DNA of 64,000 nt from Jacaranda mimosifolia (Eukaryota; Streptophyta; Magnoliopsida; Lamiales; Bignoniaceae). The stretch is from NCBI GenBank assembly GCA_018894105.1, contig CM032117.1:28190501-28254500 (forward strand), in the 5' to 3' direction. Below the pieces are notes generated by a model. The model was not told the origin of the DNA. It saw nothing but the letters and a program-made list of their open reading frames with translations, and made no database searches. This document shows positions 1 to 10,799 of this stretch, piece after piece (the stretch's first letter is position 1; every line of letters starts with the position of its first letter). Both the position numbers and the translations under genes were made by a program.

Positions 1-918
1 CCCTACATTACTAAAAGCTCTTGCCTAGCATCACCCAGTAGAATTTGCAACACCAAAAGTTCTGAAAATCCATAATCAGAAAACCTCAAAGTACATTGGA
101 AGAGTTTTTTGTTCATGTGGAGAAATACATCAGGATCAAGTAAGTTGTAACTTTTGAAGATACCAACAAGTCCAAGGTGGGAGAGGAAGAAACCATAGCA
201 AGAAATCGGATGCCCATTAGTGTGTACCCCATAAACATCCTTCAAATATACTTTTAGATAGCAGGGCTTGGTCAAACGACCCCCAAATATTGCGAAAAAT
301 CTAAAAAGGTAGAAGTCTTTGATGTACTGCAACTTTCTTCGTGGCTGAGAGCATAATATTGAGGAATGCGACAATTGGAAAGATGAAACCGAAGAGTTGA
401 TCCAACGTGTCTACCTAAAAGAATACATGATTTGGTGATGAAACAACCCAAAGAAGTGGTTCAAACTAAAAGAGAACGAAAACCTTTGATGCTTACACGA
501 TGAACGAGTAGGGAGAAGTTCAAGAAAAGAACATGTGAGGAGAGAGATGCCATTGTCGCAACTCAATTAATACAGCAGAAGTAAGGAATGCTCCCATTCT
601 TAATAAACACGTCCCTAAAGATACCATGAAATTCTTTTTTTTTCTTTAAGTTATCCTTACTAGTAGGCTAGATTTTCTTTCCATTATCCCATCCTCATTT
701 CCAGTAACTTAGGAGAAATTTTATTTTTATCATGAATAAAAGTTCTTCTAACTTAAGAGGCGACAATTGATTCTTAATTATTTCTCTAATAAAGTGTAAT
801 AAGTTCTCCTATACGCTTGTTTCTTTTTGTCGTGCAGTAGCTATGTGCATAGATAATCCATTAGTGGCAAGATCCAAAAAAGGCACACGTAACCATAAAT
901 AAAAGGAGAATAACACTG
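1..918. other. Unassigned stretch, no supported gene
   Basis: I see no convincing gene here. The longest open frame (complement of 3-374) has no ATG at its 5' end, shows no motif I recognise and has no flanking splice pattern. The sequence is moderately AT-rich and leads straight into the 42-bp minisatellite, so it is probably part of an old retroelement untranslated region. That last point is inference. Confidence 0.4.
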
Positions 919-1255
919 TTGCGGGAGTCCCCAACTGACTCCTTTTGCGGAGCAATATCTCCATAGGAGATTCCAAGTGGTCCCCCTCCACGGAACAACA
1001 TCTCTGTGGGAGTCCCAAGCAACTCTCTTATCAGATCAACATCTCCACATGACATCCCTGATAGTCTTCATCCATAGAGAAACATCTCCATATGAGTCCC
1101 TAAGCGACTCTCTCCATAAAGTAGCATCTTTGCTGAAGTTCCTAAGCAACTCCTTCTATGGAGTAATAGCTCTACGGGAGATCCCAGTAGTCTCCCTCTA
1201 CAAAGCAATATCTCTATTGGAGTCCCCAAGCGACTCCCACTATAAGGCCCTCCTA
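919..1255. repeat. Minisatellite, about eight 42-bp units
   Basis: Read by eye, the segment divides into about eight diverged units of 40-43 bp. Each has the pattern GGAGTCCC-aag-GACTC, then a pyrimidine-rich piece, then a GGAGCAACATCT-like end. Successive units end at the recurring ACATCT/ATATCT/GCATCT motif. Units differ at many positions, so the array is old. Such minisatellites are common in the noncoding parts of large plant LTR retrotransposons. Confidence 0.8.
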
Positions 1256-1327
1256 GGGGTACATGGCCAACTCATCAAAGTCCACTATAAGGCCCTCTAA
1301 GGGGTACATGGTCAACTTATTAAAGAC
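1238..1327. repeat. Two-copy 45-bp direct repeat
   Basis: Two adjacent 45-bp copies begin CACTATAAGGCCCTC, at 1238 and at 1283. Each continues with a GGGGTACATGG and CAACT(C/T)AT core. They abut the last 42-bp unit of the preceding minisatellite and share its GACTCC-to-CACTAT transition. Confidence 0.7.
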
Positions 1328-1367
1328 CAATACAAGAACCCTCGAGTAAGGCATGTGGTACAATAAT

Positions 1368-4300
1368 TAGGGGTGTGCATTCGGTTTGGTCGGTTAACTA
1401 AACATTTCATTTTTTTGAAAGGCCTAATCGAAAATCAAACCGAACTAACTAAACATAGTTCAGTTTGGTTCGATTTTTAACCAAAGTGGTCGGTTCGATT
1501 TTAGTTAAATTGAAATGGTCACAATGGATTTGGTTTTGGAACCTTAACCAAATTGAAATCGATTCGAAATCATTTTTTAACCCAAAAAAATTGAACCAAA
1601 ATCGATTTTTAACCGAAAAAATCGGTTTGGTTTCAATTAAACAAATTCGAACTAGTTGGTTCTTAAAAAAATGTATTAAAAAAAATACGCTAAAAGTTTG
1701 TTTGATAAAAAGTAAGTTTGTTTGATAAAAAAAATTGAATTGGGTTATTTATTCTCTTAGTACCAAAAAATTTATTTGATAAAAGTAAGTTTAATAAAAA
1801 TATTTGTTTTTAGGTGAAAATATAGAATTAGATTTTTATTTTTTTTCACCAAAAAGTTTGTTTGACAAAGAATATTTGGTTTTAGGACAAATTATGTAAA
1901 TGAACAAAAATAACTTTTATTTTAAACACAAAATAGTCTTTGTTAACCCTTTGATAATTTTGCATGAGTTCTAGTCTTCTAGAGTTTTGATTATGACAAT
2001 ATTTGTTGCATGATTGATGTGAATTATTCCCAAAAATATGCTGAAACTTGCCTTATGTTATTTGGAAATTATCTTATGCTGTCTAGAACTTATCTTCTCT
2101 TATATTGATGCTGACAGCATATCTTTATATTTGATTTAGCACATCACATATTTTATTTATGGAAGAAAAATCATGTTGCTGATCCTAAATTTAAACATAT
2201 GCTCATCATAGCTAGATTCAATGAATGTAATATATGGAATGATTGACTAATGGCTTTTTTCCTTTTTCTATTATCTTTTTCCAAATTGATAACCTTTTAA
2301 TACTTTAAGGAAAGAGCATTTTTCTACATGGACATATTAAATTACCTTCAAATAATTTTCAGAGAATTTATGAATCTTGTCTGGAATCTGCTTTCCATAA
2401 ATAACTGAATTCTAATATCTTTCATACAAGAAAAGTCTATTTTTCTTGGCTTTAAATATTGCATCTCTAGCTTACTAAATATATTCGTCTGATTTAGATG
2501 CCATAATTATTTTAAACTATTCTTCCCTTATTTATCTGCTGAAATCTGTCAAAATGTTCTAGAATTAACTTTCCTTATATAATATGATCACTTAAGTGTT
2601 CTAGCTTAAAATCCATATCTTCATTTAACAAAAAAGAAGACCAGTTTTGCTACATCATTAGTTGAGCCCACAATTATGCTTTAATCATGACTCTAATGGC
2701 TTCTTGCCTTATGAGTTGTTTCCTTATTTGTATTTAACGGTCACTTACCAAACTGAAACTCATAGCTGTTGGTAGTACATCTATATATTGAAAATATGCA
2801 GCATTCTAAAAGTGAATCACAAAGTCGGGAGAGAAATTTGTTAAGTGTCTTGAGGAGTTGTGTGATACTCTCATACATGTTTTGTGCTTAATTGTTGCTA
2901 ATTCCTTGCTCTATGTGTGTTTTTGAGGGACCTTGTGGTGAAGAAGGTCAATTGAAGCTTACCTTCGATGGACCTTGGTGAGACAAGGACAAGTTGATTT
3001 GTATTTCGGATGACCTAATGGTAAAGAGGGAAGGGAATTGTACCTGCTCTCGAAGGGCCTCATGAAAAGAACAAATCGATGTTTGGTTGCGCTAAGGAGC
3101 TTTAGGTGAAGAAACCAGTAGAGCGGTATTGTTAGGAATCTTCTATAGCATTCTTGGCTCCGGTCTGGAAGAAGAGACTAGAACTTGTCGTACAGAGTGG
3201 CAGCACCTCGTGCATCAGTCCACAGAGGTTGTGCAAGCGAATCTAGCAGAAGTTCCCCTGGGCTTATTCACAAGCAGTTGGTTTCATAGTGCTATGGAAT
3301 TTGCCTTATCCCGTATGGGGTTTCAGTGTGACCTTTTTTGTGAAGAGCTGATCTTTCACCATGCTATGGTGTTTTTATTCCTTAATTTTCATTACTGTCA
3401 AATTGTTGTTATTAACTGTAAAACATTTTTATACTCTTTTTAATTTGACAGGTTTAAAATCCTAAGTGAAAGCTTAGGTAGAGGATGTAGGCTTGACGAA
3501 GCTCTATAAATTTCAGTGTCTATTTACTTCTACTTTTACTGTTTTCTTATCGCTGGTCTGACTGGTATCTTAATTGGTACTTGCAAATTCTAGTCAGTAA
3601 CTAAAATTGTCTTCTGTAAAAGACTTAAACAGTTTTTAAAAGGCCAAAAAATATTTTGAGTGATAAACTACCATTGTATTAAAATCTATTAAGCCTAATT
3701 CACCCCCTCTTAGGCATATAATTACTCACAACCTTTGTTTTTTTAACAATATAGATAAAATCTTAATTAGCTAGCAAATGCAATGTAATACTAGTACTAC
3801 CATAGGAATAGGATTCAATCTCTTAATTTGCAATTTAAATTGAAATTTCAATTTTACTCATCAATATACCCTATAATACATATAAAAGAAAATTAAATTT
3901 TCCTTTCTTTTTATATCATTTTTTTCTCTTTATATCATAGTCATCTATTTTTTATATGTAATGTGCATTAGTTCATATAATAAAAAAAATCATAATCATG
4001 ATAAATCATCTTCTTCTTCTTTTTTTTTTTTTTGCTCTTTGTATCATTATTATTCATGTCTTTATATGTCGTACATTGATATCTATACTATTTATAAAAC
4101 ATAAGGTTTTTAATAACTATTTGATATATTTAGTAATAAGATGATAAAATCAATTATATTTTATAATGTAAAGACAATATAATTTTATTTTCTCTTCTCC
4201 AATTTTACTTCTTTTTTTCAATTATTTCACCTTATAAAAAATTTCTTTTTATTTATCCCAAAAACTTAAAAGTACATTAACATTTACATTATTCAAAAAA

Positions 4301-4497
4301 TTATATTTATTTATCTTAACTTTAAAAAAATTAATGAAAAATGTGAAATAAAACCAGAATTAGTGCACTTGAATAATAAAATTTAAATATAAAAAAAATG
4401 CACAAATCGATTTTTGGTTTAATAGAACCAAATCGATTTTTTTTGGTTTTCAGTTAGGTTTCGGTTAATCGGATAAAAAAATCAAACCGAACCGAAA
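1368..4497. mobile_element. Putative hAT-type non-autonomous element, CGGTTTGG-rich, right end lost
   Basis: The left end begins TAGGGGTGTGCATTCGGTTT at 1368 and continues as a CGGTTTGGT/AATCGATTTT-rich tract to about 1660. An inverted tract of the same composition (AACCGAACCGAAAAT) lies at about 4400-4497. TAGGG(G/A)TGTGCA-type termini with such subterminal repeats are typical of plant hAT-like elements. The right terminus, expected to end in TGCACACCCCTA, is missing: the tract runs directly into the retrotransposon LTR. The target-site duplication therefore cannot be shown. The interior is AT-rich and holds a probable solo LTR. The two tracts could instead belong to separate elements. Confidence 0.45.
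1941..3748 (+). mobile_element. Probable solo LTR (copia-like)
   Basis: The segment is bounded by TGTTAA at 1941 and TTAACA at 3748, which form the short inverted repeat of an LTR. Near the start is GAGTTTTGATTATGACAA, and near the end CCTAATTCACCCCCTCTTAGG. Both resemble 5' and 3' portions of plant copia LTRs of the SIRE/Maximus type. No second copy, primer-binding site or pol sequence accompanies it, hence solo LTR. I could not find an exact 5-bp target duplication, so the boundaries are approximate. Confidence 0.4.
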
Positions 4498-5180
4498 ATC
4501 AAATTTATTGGGATAAATTACCATTTAATAGCCCAATTAAATTGGCTATTGAATTGAGTCCCAAATTAAAGTCCATAATAAATTTGGGCTTTATAAAATG
4601 GGCCAATTCAAAATGAATCATAATTTTATTTATTTATTTTGAATTAGCTAATTGGGCCAAAATAAATTTTAATAGACCCATTAGTAAATTAAGCCCATCT
4701 CAAATGGTATTCAAGCCCAATGGGGGACTCAAGTTTCAAGTCATCAAACCCTAATTTGTACATATAAAAAACGGTGATGGGAAACATACCGCACATAAAG
4801 AAATTCACACATCAAGAGAGATTCAAGCATCAAAGCTCTCAAGTCCGAGCTCTTGCCCCGAAGAAGTGCTGCAACTACAAAGATTCTACATATTCTTCAA
4901 AAGCATCCAAATTTTGAAGACTTTAATATCAAAATAAATACTTGATTTCAAGAAAATTCGTGATTTCATCCACAAATCTGGGAGGGAATTATGCATCCGA
5001 TTCAAGAACAAACACCAAGCCCTTGAATCAAATCTAAAGGAGAAGAATTAGAGGATTTGATCTTTAATTGCGGAGATATTTCCAGAGATTGCAACCTCTT
5101 TATTTTAAATTAAATATTAAATTTGTCCATATTTTTCTTGTCTTGTAATTCTTTTTGTAGGCACAAAATTTGTGTGAACA
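4498..5180 (+). repeat. 5' LTR of the Tat retrotransposon, start truncated
   Basis: This aligns along its length with the 3' LTR, from TTTATTGGGATAAATTACC to TTTGTGTGAACA. The first 8-10 bases, TGTTGGC in the other LTR, are replaced here by the end of the CGGTTTGG-rich element. The copy contains a telo-box AAACCCTAA (4746-4754) and a TATA-like TATAAAAA (4763-4770). Confidence 0.9.
4746..4770 (+). promoter_or_regulatory. LTR promoter: telo-box plus TATA motif
   Basis: AAACCCTAA at 4746-4754 is followed nine bases later by TATAAAAA at 4763-4770. The same pair sits at 17545-17553 and 17562-17569 in the 3' LTR. Conservation of both motifs in both LTRs supports their being the element's core promoter, with the transcript starting about 30 bp downstream (inferred). 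Confidence 0.55.
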
Positions 5181-5205
5181 AATTTCTGGCACGCCCAATA
5201 GGACA
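5181..5205 (+). other. Primer-binding region of the retrotransposon
   Basis: Immediately after the LTR terminus ACA comes AATTTCTGGCACGCCCAATA, the usual place of the tRNA primer-binding site. The TGGCACGCCC core is seen in many plant Tat-related elements. I do not assign the tRNA species. Confidence 0.6.
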
Positions 5206-5266
5206 ATCTCTACCTCTCATCTCTTCTTCCTACATCAAAATTCCAATCATTATTTCCAAACGCTCC

Positions 5267-6470
5267 ATGGCACCCAAAAAGAATCAAGTCACTATTATGA
5301 ATTAGACAAATGTTATGGATATTATTGCTGCAGCCGGTCAATCCTCCACTGGGGGCAAGATTGTTGATACTACTCCATCAGATGGCTTGAACTCAACAAG
5401 TCCTATGGAGATCAAGTCCAAATCATCTCTTTTTGTTGTGTTGCTTGCTATGGTAACTGAAACAACTACAATGGACGAACAACTTGCTCAGATGGCTCAA
5501 GCCATAGTTGATCTTCAAAAGATTGTGGAAGAAAAGATCTCCAGATTGCCCAATTAATGAACAAGCTAGAGCACTCAACATCGAAGAGTCTAGCCAGAAT
5601 CACTCATAAGAAGCAAATAGATGAGGCTCTACCTAAGTAAGACTTAGTACGAAAATCTAATCACTCTACGACATCTATTACTGCACTATCCATGCAACAA
5701 TTGCAAGAGATGATAATTAACACTATTAAAGTGCAGTATGGTGGACCTTCACAAAATTTGCTCGTGTATTCAAAACCATACACTAAGTAGATTGATGTAT
5801 TAAGGATGCCAATGGGTTACCAGCCACCAAAGCTCCAATAGTTTGATGAAAAAAGGCAATCCAAAGCAATATATTATCCATTTCATAGAACCATGCAATA
5901 ATGCAAGATTGATGGTGACCTCCTCGTAAAGCAATTCGTGAGATCACTCAAGGGAAATGCATTTGATTGGTACGTTGATTTGGAGCCTCATACTATTGAC
6001 AGTTAGGCAGAAATGGGGAGAGAATTTCTGAACCATTTCTACAACACCCGTCACACTGTGAGCATGATTGAGCTTACCAGTGCAAAATAGTGGAAGGACA
6101 AGCCAGTCGTTGACTACTAAGCTTGAATTGCAATGATAGATTATCTGAAGTTTTAGCAATAGAGATGTGCATCAAATGGATGCACTGGGGGCTTCTTTAT
6201 ATGCTCCAAGGAATCAAGCCATGAAGTTTTGAAGAATTGGCCACTCGTGCTTATGACAAGGAAGTTGAGCATTGCAAACCATAAACCTACTTTTCCGGTG
6301 GATGATCAAAAGAACGATAGAAAAGACTCGAAGAAGAATGAAAAGTTCACCAAAGCTTTTGTGAAGCAGTCCATGGCAATTAAAGCAACTCCCGTCAAGA
6401 TTTCTGTAAGCAGTAACAAAGGAGAAAAGCTTGATCAACTTGTGCCAACTAAAAGGCATTGACCTACATT
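5267..6470 (+). pseudogene. gag of the Tat retrotransposon, broken
   Basis: This is the capsid/nucleocapsid polyprotein remnant that would have packaged the element's RNA. The best start is the ATG at 5267. A TAG at 5303-5305 follows, and reading resumes in the same frame from the ATG at 5315. Recognisable in order are an N-terminal acidic segment, a coiled-coil-like stretch (MDEQLAQMAQAIVDLQK, from 5471), and a retrotransposon gag domain with the WY-D-L-P-like core and the MI-L-S(A)K-W-K motif at about 5940-6110. Stops at 5839, 6004 and 6088 fall where related gags carry Gln or Trp. No CCHC knuckle was seen. It is non-functional. Confidence 0.75.
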
Positions 6471-6766
6471 GAAAGAGTTATAGGAAAAGAAGTACCCATT
6501 CCCTAACTCTGACATCCCACAAATCTTTGATGAGTTATTAGCAAGGAAAATGATCAAGTTGCCAAAGCTAAAACGTCCTGATGAAGTTGGGAGGTGAATG
6601 ACCAAAAATACTGTAAGTATCATTGAGTTGTTAGCCATCCTATAGAAAAATATTTTGTGGTTAAAGAGAAAATCATGACGTTGGCAAGAGATGGAAAAAT
6701 CAGCCTGGATACCAAAGATGCAGTAGATGCAAATATTGCTAGTATCGCAACTGTTACACATGCTGC

Positions 6767-7300
6767 TTGCAGCCAGAAGAATGTTCTTGCCCCACTCTAG
6801 GAGACATTTTTCCTATGAGATTTTTTGAGCAGATGGTCAAAACAACACTCACTGCATCTGGAAAAATGAAGAGCCAAAATTCTGCTTTTTATTGTGCAGT
6901 TATTGTATTTACATATGAAGATTTGTTGTTGGGATCAAAACCCCAAAACCTGCCACTCTTTGTTTCTGGATTTATGCAAGATCAGAAAGTCAACCACATA
7001 CTTATTGATGGGGGATCGGTCATTAACATCATGCCAAAGTCTACTATGAAACAATTGGGGATCGTGGTTGAGGATTTATCTTGCAGCTGCTTGATCATTC
7101 AAGGTTTCAACCAGGAAGGCCAATGAGCTATTATAATGATCTGCCTAGACCTTACTATTGGAGAATCAAAAGCGAACACTCTGATTCATGCCATTGATGC
7201 AAGGACTTTTTACAACTTGTTGCTAGGAAGACCGTAGCTTCACGAAAATGGAGTTGTCCCATCCGCCCTTCACTAGTACTTCAAGTATTCAAGGAATGGT
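6767..7300 (+). pseudogene. Aspartic protease domain of the retrotransposon, broken
   Basis: This is the retropepsin that would cleave the Gag-Pol polyprotein. The active-site motif reads ILIDGGSVINIMP near 7000-7035; DGGS in place of the usual D-[ST]-G-[AS] is common in plant elements of this lineage. The C-terminal flap-side motif LLLGRP is at about 7220-7234. A stop at 7127-7129 splits the domain, and a TAG at 7235 replaces the Trp that normally follows LLGRP. It lies between gag and RT with no intact fusion frame, so no active protease can be made. Confidence 0.8.
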
Positions 7301-8776
7301 GAGATAACAAAAGTTAATGCTGATACAAAGCCATTTACTGAGGCGGAATCGTACTTTACAGATGCCAAATTGTATCTAGATCCAAACTTAGTGCAGGAAA
7401 CATTGCCTTCAAAGTTTCCCATTAATAATCCTATCGAGGGTGAGCATGCCGAACCTATAACTCTGGAGCCCGATATTGAAAAGTCCAAGAAGTTGGTTGT
7501 TGTTGAAACTTTGGAAAGTAAAGTCGTAGAATTTGAAGGTACTCTTAATCCACCAATCTTCCGGTATACCTCTCGATCACATTGGAAAGAAGGACAAAAG
7601 TCATCTAAAGCATACATTCCATCACTGAATGATAAAAGAGAACAAACAAGGAAGATAGTATCTGATGACTACCAAGTCATGAGAAATGAATTAATCATGC
7701 CGCTTGTCGGTTTAAACTCAAAGGCCTCAGCTGAATTTTCTTCTGGAGAAACTCAATGTCAAATTTCATGGGATGTTTGATCCAAAAGCTTATACCATTT
7801 TGGCTAAGTCTGGATATGACTTCTCCAATCCATCTACGCTAGGGGAGTTGAAGTCGGAGTTGACTGGAGAAAAGATCCACAGCCTCAGCAAAGCACAACA
7901 AAAATTACAAAGCTAAAAGTTTCATCTTGATCAGCCAAAGACTAACTTGGGATTTGCACTGAGTGAGCTAATCAGAATACGTGTGATAAATAAAGATAAG
8001 TGCTCAGTGTCCAACATATCGCTGCTGAGAAAGATGGAAATAATGGAAATTAAAAGTCAAGTGATCGTCGCACCTCTGTGTTCAATCGACTGAGCACTCG
8101 CACTACCCGTCTTTCTGTCTTTGAAAGACTTGGTTAGAATCCACCACCTTGTAAACGGTCTACTATAAGTCATCATCCACAAGGTTCGGTCTTCAATCAA
8201 CTTGGAAGTAATGCTATAGAAAAATCAAGGAAAATAAATAACTATAATAAGACCGACATGATGGAGTTGAGAACTGAAGGTCAGACTATTTGTTTATCTC
8301 AACCGAGTGAAGCCAAATCCTCGATCCTAATCATCGATATGGATAGATCGATGAAGGTGATACGATGTACCACAAGACGTTCATCTGACGAAGATGGTGG
8401 ACATGAGGATGAAGTGGAAGTTACCATAGGCTCTAAGTACACAAGTGTTATAGAAGAGCCAAGCCATCAATATTTTGGAGAGTTCGACAGATTAATTATG
8501 GGTGGCTTTGTGCAAAATATAAATTATCATGGGTGGAGAATGACGATTATCCCCATTATGAAAGCAAATAGAGTTATGCAATAGAGGGTCGCATTTCAAA
8601 AGGTAGAGGTTGTAGACACTATACAGTCTGATGATAAATAAGACAATGAGTTGCACTAATGTCATCATGTTGCTGTTAATGAAGAGTCTGACTCAGATAT
8701 CTCTGAAGATGATATTTAAGAAGCCCATCCACAACTTGAAGATGGAGGACAGGCAACTGTAGATAAACTTAAAGAA
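7301..8776 (+). pseudogene. Protease-RT linker of pol, degraded
   Basis: This linker lies between protease and reverse transcriptase. An open stretch at 7370-7780 and another at 8258-8584 are acidic and low in recognisable motifs. They correspond to the long, poorly conserved spacer that Tat-lineage pol proteins have before RT. Several frame changes and stops separate the pieces. No independent gene is supported here. Confidence 0.55.
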
Positions 8777-9589
8777 TTGAATCTCGGCATAATAGAAAAC
8801 CCACATCCTATATTTGTAAGTTCTATGCTGAGTCCTGAAGAGGAAGAATGGTACTTCAAAACCTTGAGCAAGTATACAGATGTTTTCGCTTGGACATATA
8901 AAGAGAAGTTGGGATTGGATCCCAAAGTTGCGATTCATCACCTTGGCATAAGGCATGGGGTATGCTCGGTAAAGCAATCACAGCGAATTCTCCGCCCAGA
9001 GCTTATGCCTCGAATTGAAACTGAAGTAAACAAGCTTATTGATGCTGGGTTTATCAGAGAAGTTAAGTATCCCTCGTGGATATCTAGCATCGTACCTGTT
9101 AAGAATAAAAATGTCCAAATATGTATTTATGTTGACTTTCGAGATTTAAATAAGGCATGCCCAAAAGATGATTTTTCGTTGCCTACCATTGAGCTCATGG
9201 TTGATCTAATTACTAGTTATAAAGCTTTATCCTTCATGGACGGGTCTTCTGGCTATAACCAAATTAGGATGTCACCAAAACATGAGGAGTGTACAACTTT
9301 TTGCACTCTAGAGGGAATCTACTGTTATAAGGTGATGCCTTTCAGGTTAAAGAATGCTAGTGCCACTTACCAACGTGCTATGCAGAACATATTCAATGAC
9401 ATACTGCAAAAAAGAGTTGAATGCTATGTGGATGATCTGGTTGTCAAAAGTAGAAAAAAAAGTGATGACTTAGTAGATCTTCAAGTGGTATTTGATCGGT
9501 TAAGAAAATATAACTTGAAGATGAATCCCCTTAAATGTGTATTTGGTGTTACATCAGGCAAGTTTCTCGGCTTTATAGTCTATCATTGA
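8777..9589 (+). pseudogene. Reverse transcriptase domain of the retrotransposon
   Basis: This is the longest uninterrupted part of pol (270 codons). It shows the Ty3/gypsy RT blocks in order: PSWISSIVPVKNKN, VDFRDLNKACPKDDF, the L-FMDGSSGYNQI block with the first catalytic Asp, the F-LKNA-ATYQ-AM block, and YVDDLVVKS (from about 9425) with the two catalytic aspartates. A FLGF motif closes the domain. The frame ends at a TGA (9587-9589) where relatives have Arg. The catalytic residues are intact, but the surrounding polyprotein is broken, so activity is not expected. Confidence 0.95.
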
Positions 9590-10160
9590 GGCATTAAGGT
9601 CGATCTCACAAAGATAGATGCTAGCCAGAAGATACCTGCACTAAGGAACTTAAAGGACCTATGGAGCTTGTAAGGCAGTCTTGCTTTCATAAGAAGATTC
9701 ATATCAAACCTTGCTGGAAGGTGCCAACCATTCAATGATCTTATGAAGAAAGATGCTCCTTTCAGATGGGATAAAGGATGCTAGAATGCTTTTGAAAGTA
9801 TAGATAAGCACATCTTAAATTCGCTGGCGTTAGGAGCTCCTGTACCTGGAAGGCTGTTTATATTGTATATTGCAGAACAAGAAAGGCCAATTGGCGCTCT
9901 TATGGCTCAAGAAAATGAGTAGGGTAAAGAAAAGACACTATATTACCTAAGTAGATCCATGACTGGAAATGAACTGAAATATTCCCCTATTGAAAAGATT
10001 TGTTTAGTATTATTCTACGCCATTAAGAAATTGAAGCACTATTTTGAAGTATACTCTATACGACTCATCTCTCGTGTCGATCCCGTTAAGTTTGTTATAT
10101 CAAGACCTGTGCTCTCTGGGAGATTGGCGAAGTGGTTTGTCATATTCAACCAATAGGAGA
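9590..10160 (+). pseudogene. RNase H domain of the retrotransposon, broken
   Basis: This continues from RT through an ISNLAGRCQPF(N)DLMKK-type connection to a gypsy RNase H. The part readable at 9959-10156 contains the GNELKYSPIEK segment and the KLKHYFEVYSIRL segment. Stops interrupt it at about 9650-9680, 9782 and near 9919. The stop at 9782 sits where related proteins have Gln. In a living element this domain degrades the RNA strand of the RNA-DNA hybrid. Confidence 0.78.
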
Positions 10161-10724
10161 TGACCTAGTGCCACAAAAAGTTGTTAAAGGGCAAGCTTTT
10201 GCTAAGTTCCTTGCTGATCATCCTATCCCTGCAGAATGGGAGTTATCTGATGACCTCTCCGATGAAGATGTCCTCTATGTTGAAGTTTTCCCTACATAGA
10301 CGATGTTCTTCGATGGAACAACTAGATATGACAAATCATGGATATGGATTTCTTCATTTCGCCAAAAAAGCAAGTATTAACACATTCTATTGTGTTGGGT
10401 GAGTTATGCTCTAACAACGTTGTTGAGTACTGAGATTTGATCATTGGACTTCAACTGGCCTTAGAAATGGAGATTATGGAAATTGAGATTTATAGCAACT
10501 TAAAGTTAATAATCAATCACCTTTTGAAAGAATATAAAGTCAAGAAAAAGGATCTCGTGCCTTTCTTTCAACAAGCCTCATACTTATTAGAGAAATTTGA
10601 AACTGTCAGCTTAAACCATGTCCTAAGAAAGAAGAATAAAATGGCTGATGCATTAGCTAACCTGGCAACTACTCTTGCTCTGTCTGAGGGAGAAATAATA
10701 AATATTTTTGTATGCAATAGATAG
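10161..10724 (+). pseudogene. Second (additional) RNase H domain, broken
   Basis: After a linker that carries the conserved KGQAFAKFLADHP and TMFFDGTTR pieces, a second RNase H-like fold appears. It has GLQLALEM (10440 onward), an I-S-DLK-like I-IYSNLKL block, and LRKKNKMADALANLA near 10625-10668. A duplicated RNase H downstream of the normal one is the hallmark of Tat-lineage gypsy elements. A TAG at 10297 replaces the Trp that usually precedes TMFFDG. Frame changes lie near 10170 and 10400-10440. Confidence 0.78.
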
Positions 10725-10799
10725 ATCGTGCTGCCTTTTGTTGAGCCCAATCATGAAGATTCAAATGCCATATCAGTATCGATTAGTGATGATCAAGAT

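Noticed and set aside
3..374. 123-codon open frame on the - strand at the left edge
   Set aside because: It opens at a TTG rather than an ATG, has no recognised motif and lies beside a minisatellite; not supported as a gene.
919..1327. Regularly spaced repeats resembling a CRISPR array
   Set aside because: Units are contiguous and diverged without unique spacers, and the DNA is plant nuclear; it is a minisatellite.
3129..3443. 104-codon + strand open frame
   Set aside because: Lies within the probable solo LTR and has no protein-family resemblance.
6767..6775. CTTGCAGC as a possible left target duplication for the hAT-like end at 18279
   Set aside because: It lies inside the retrotransposon coding region and matches by chance at only 8 bp; no element end is beside it.
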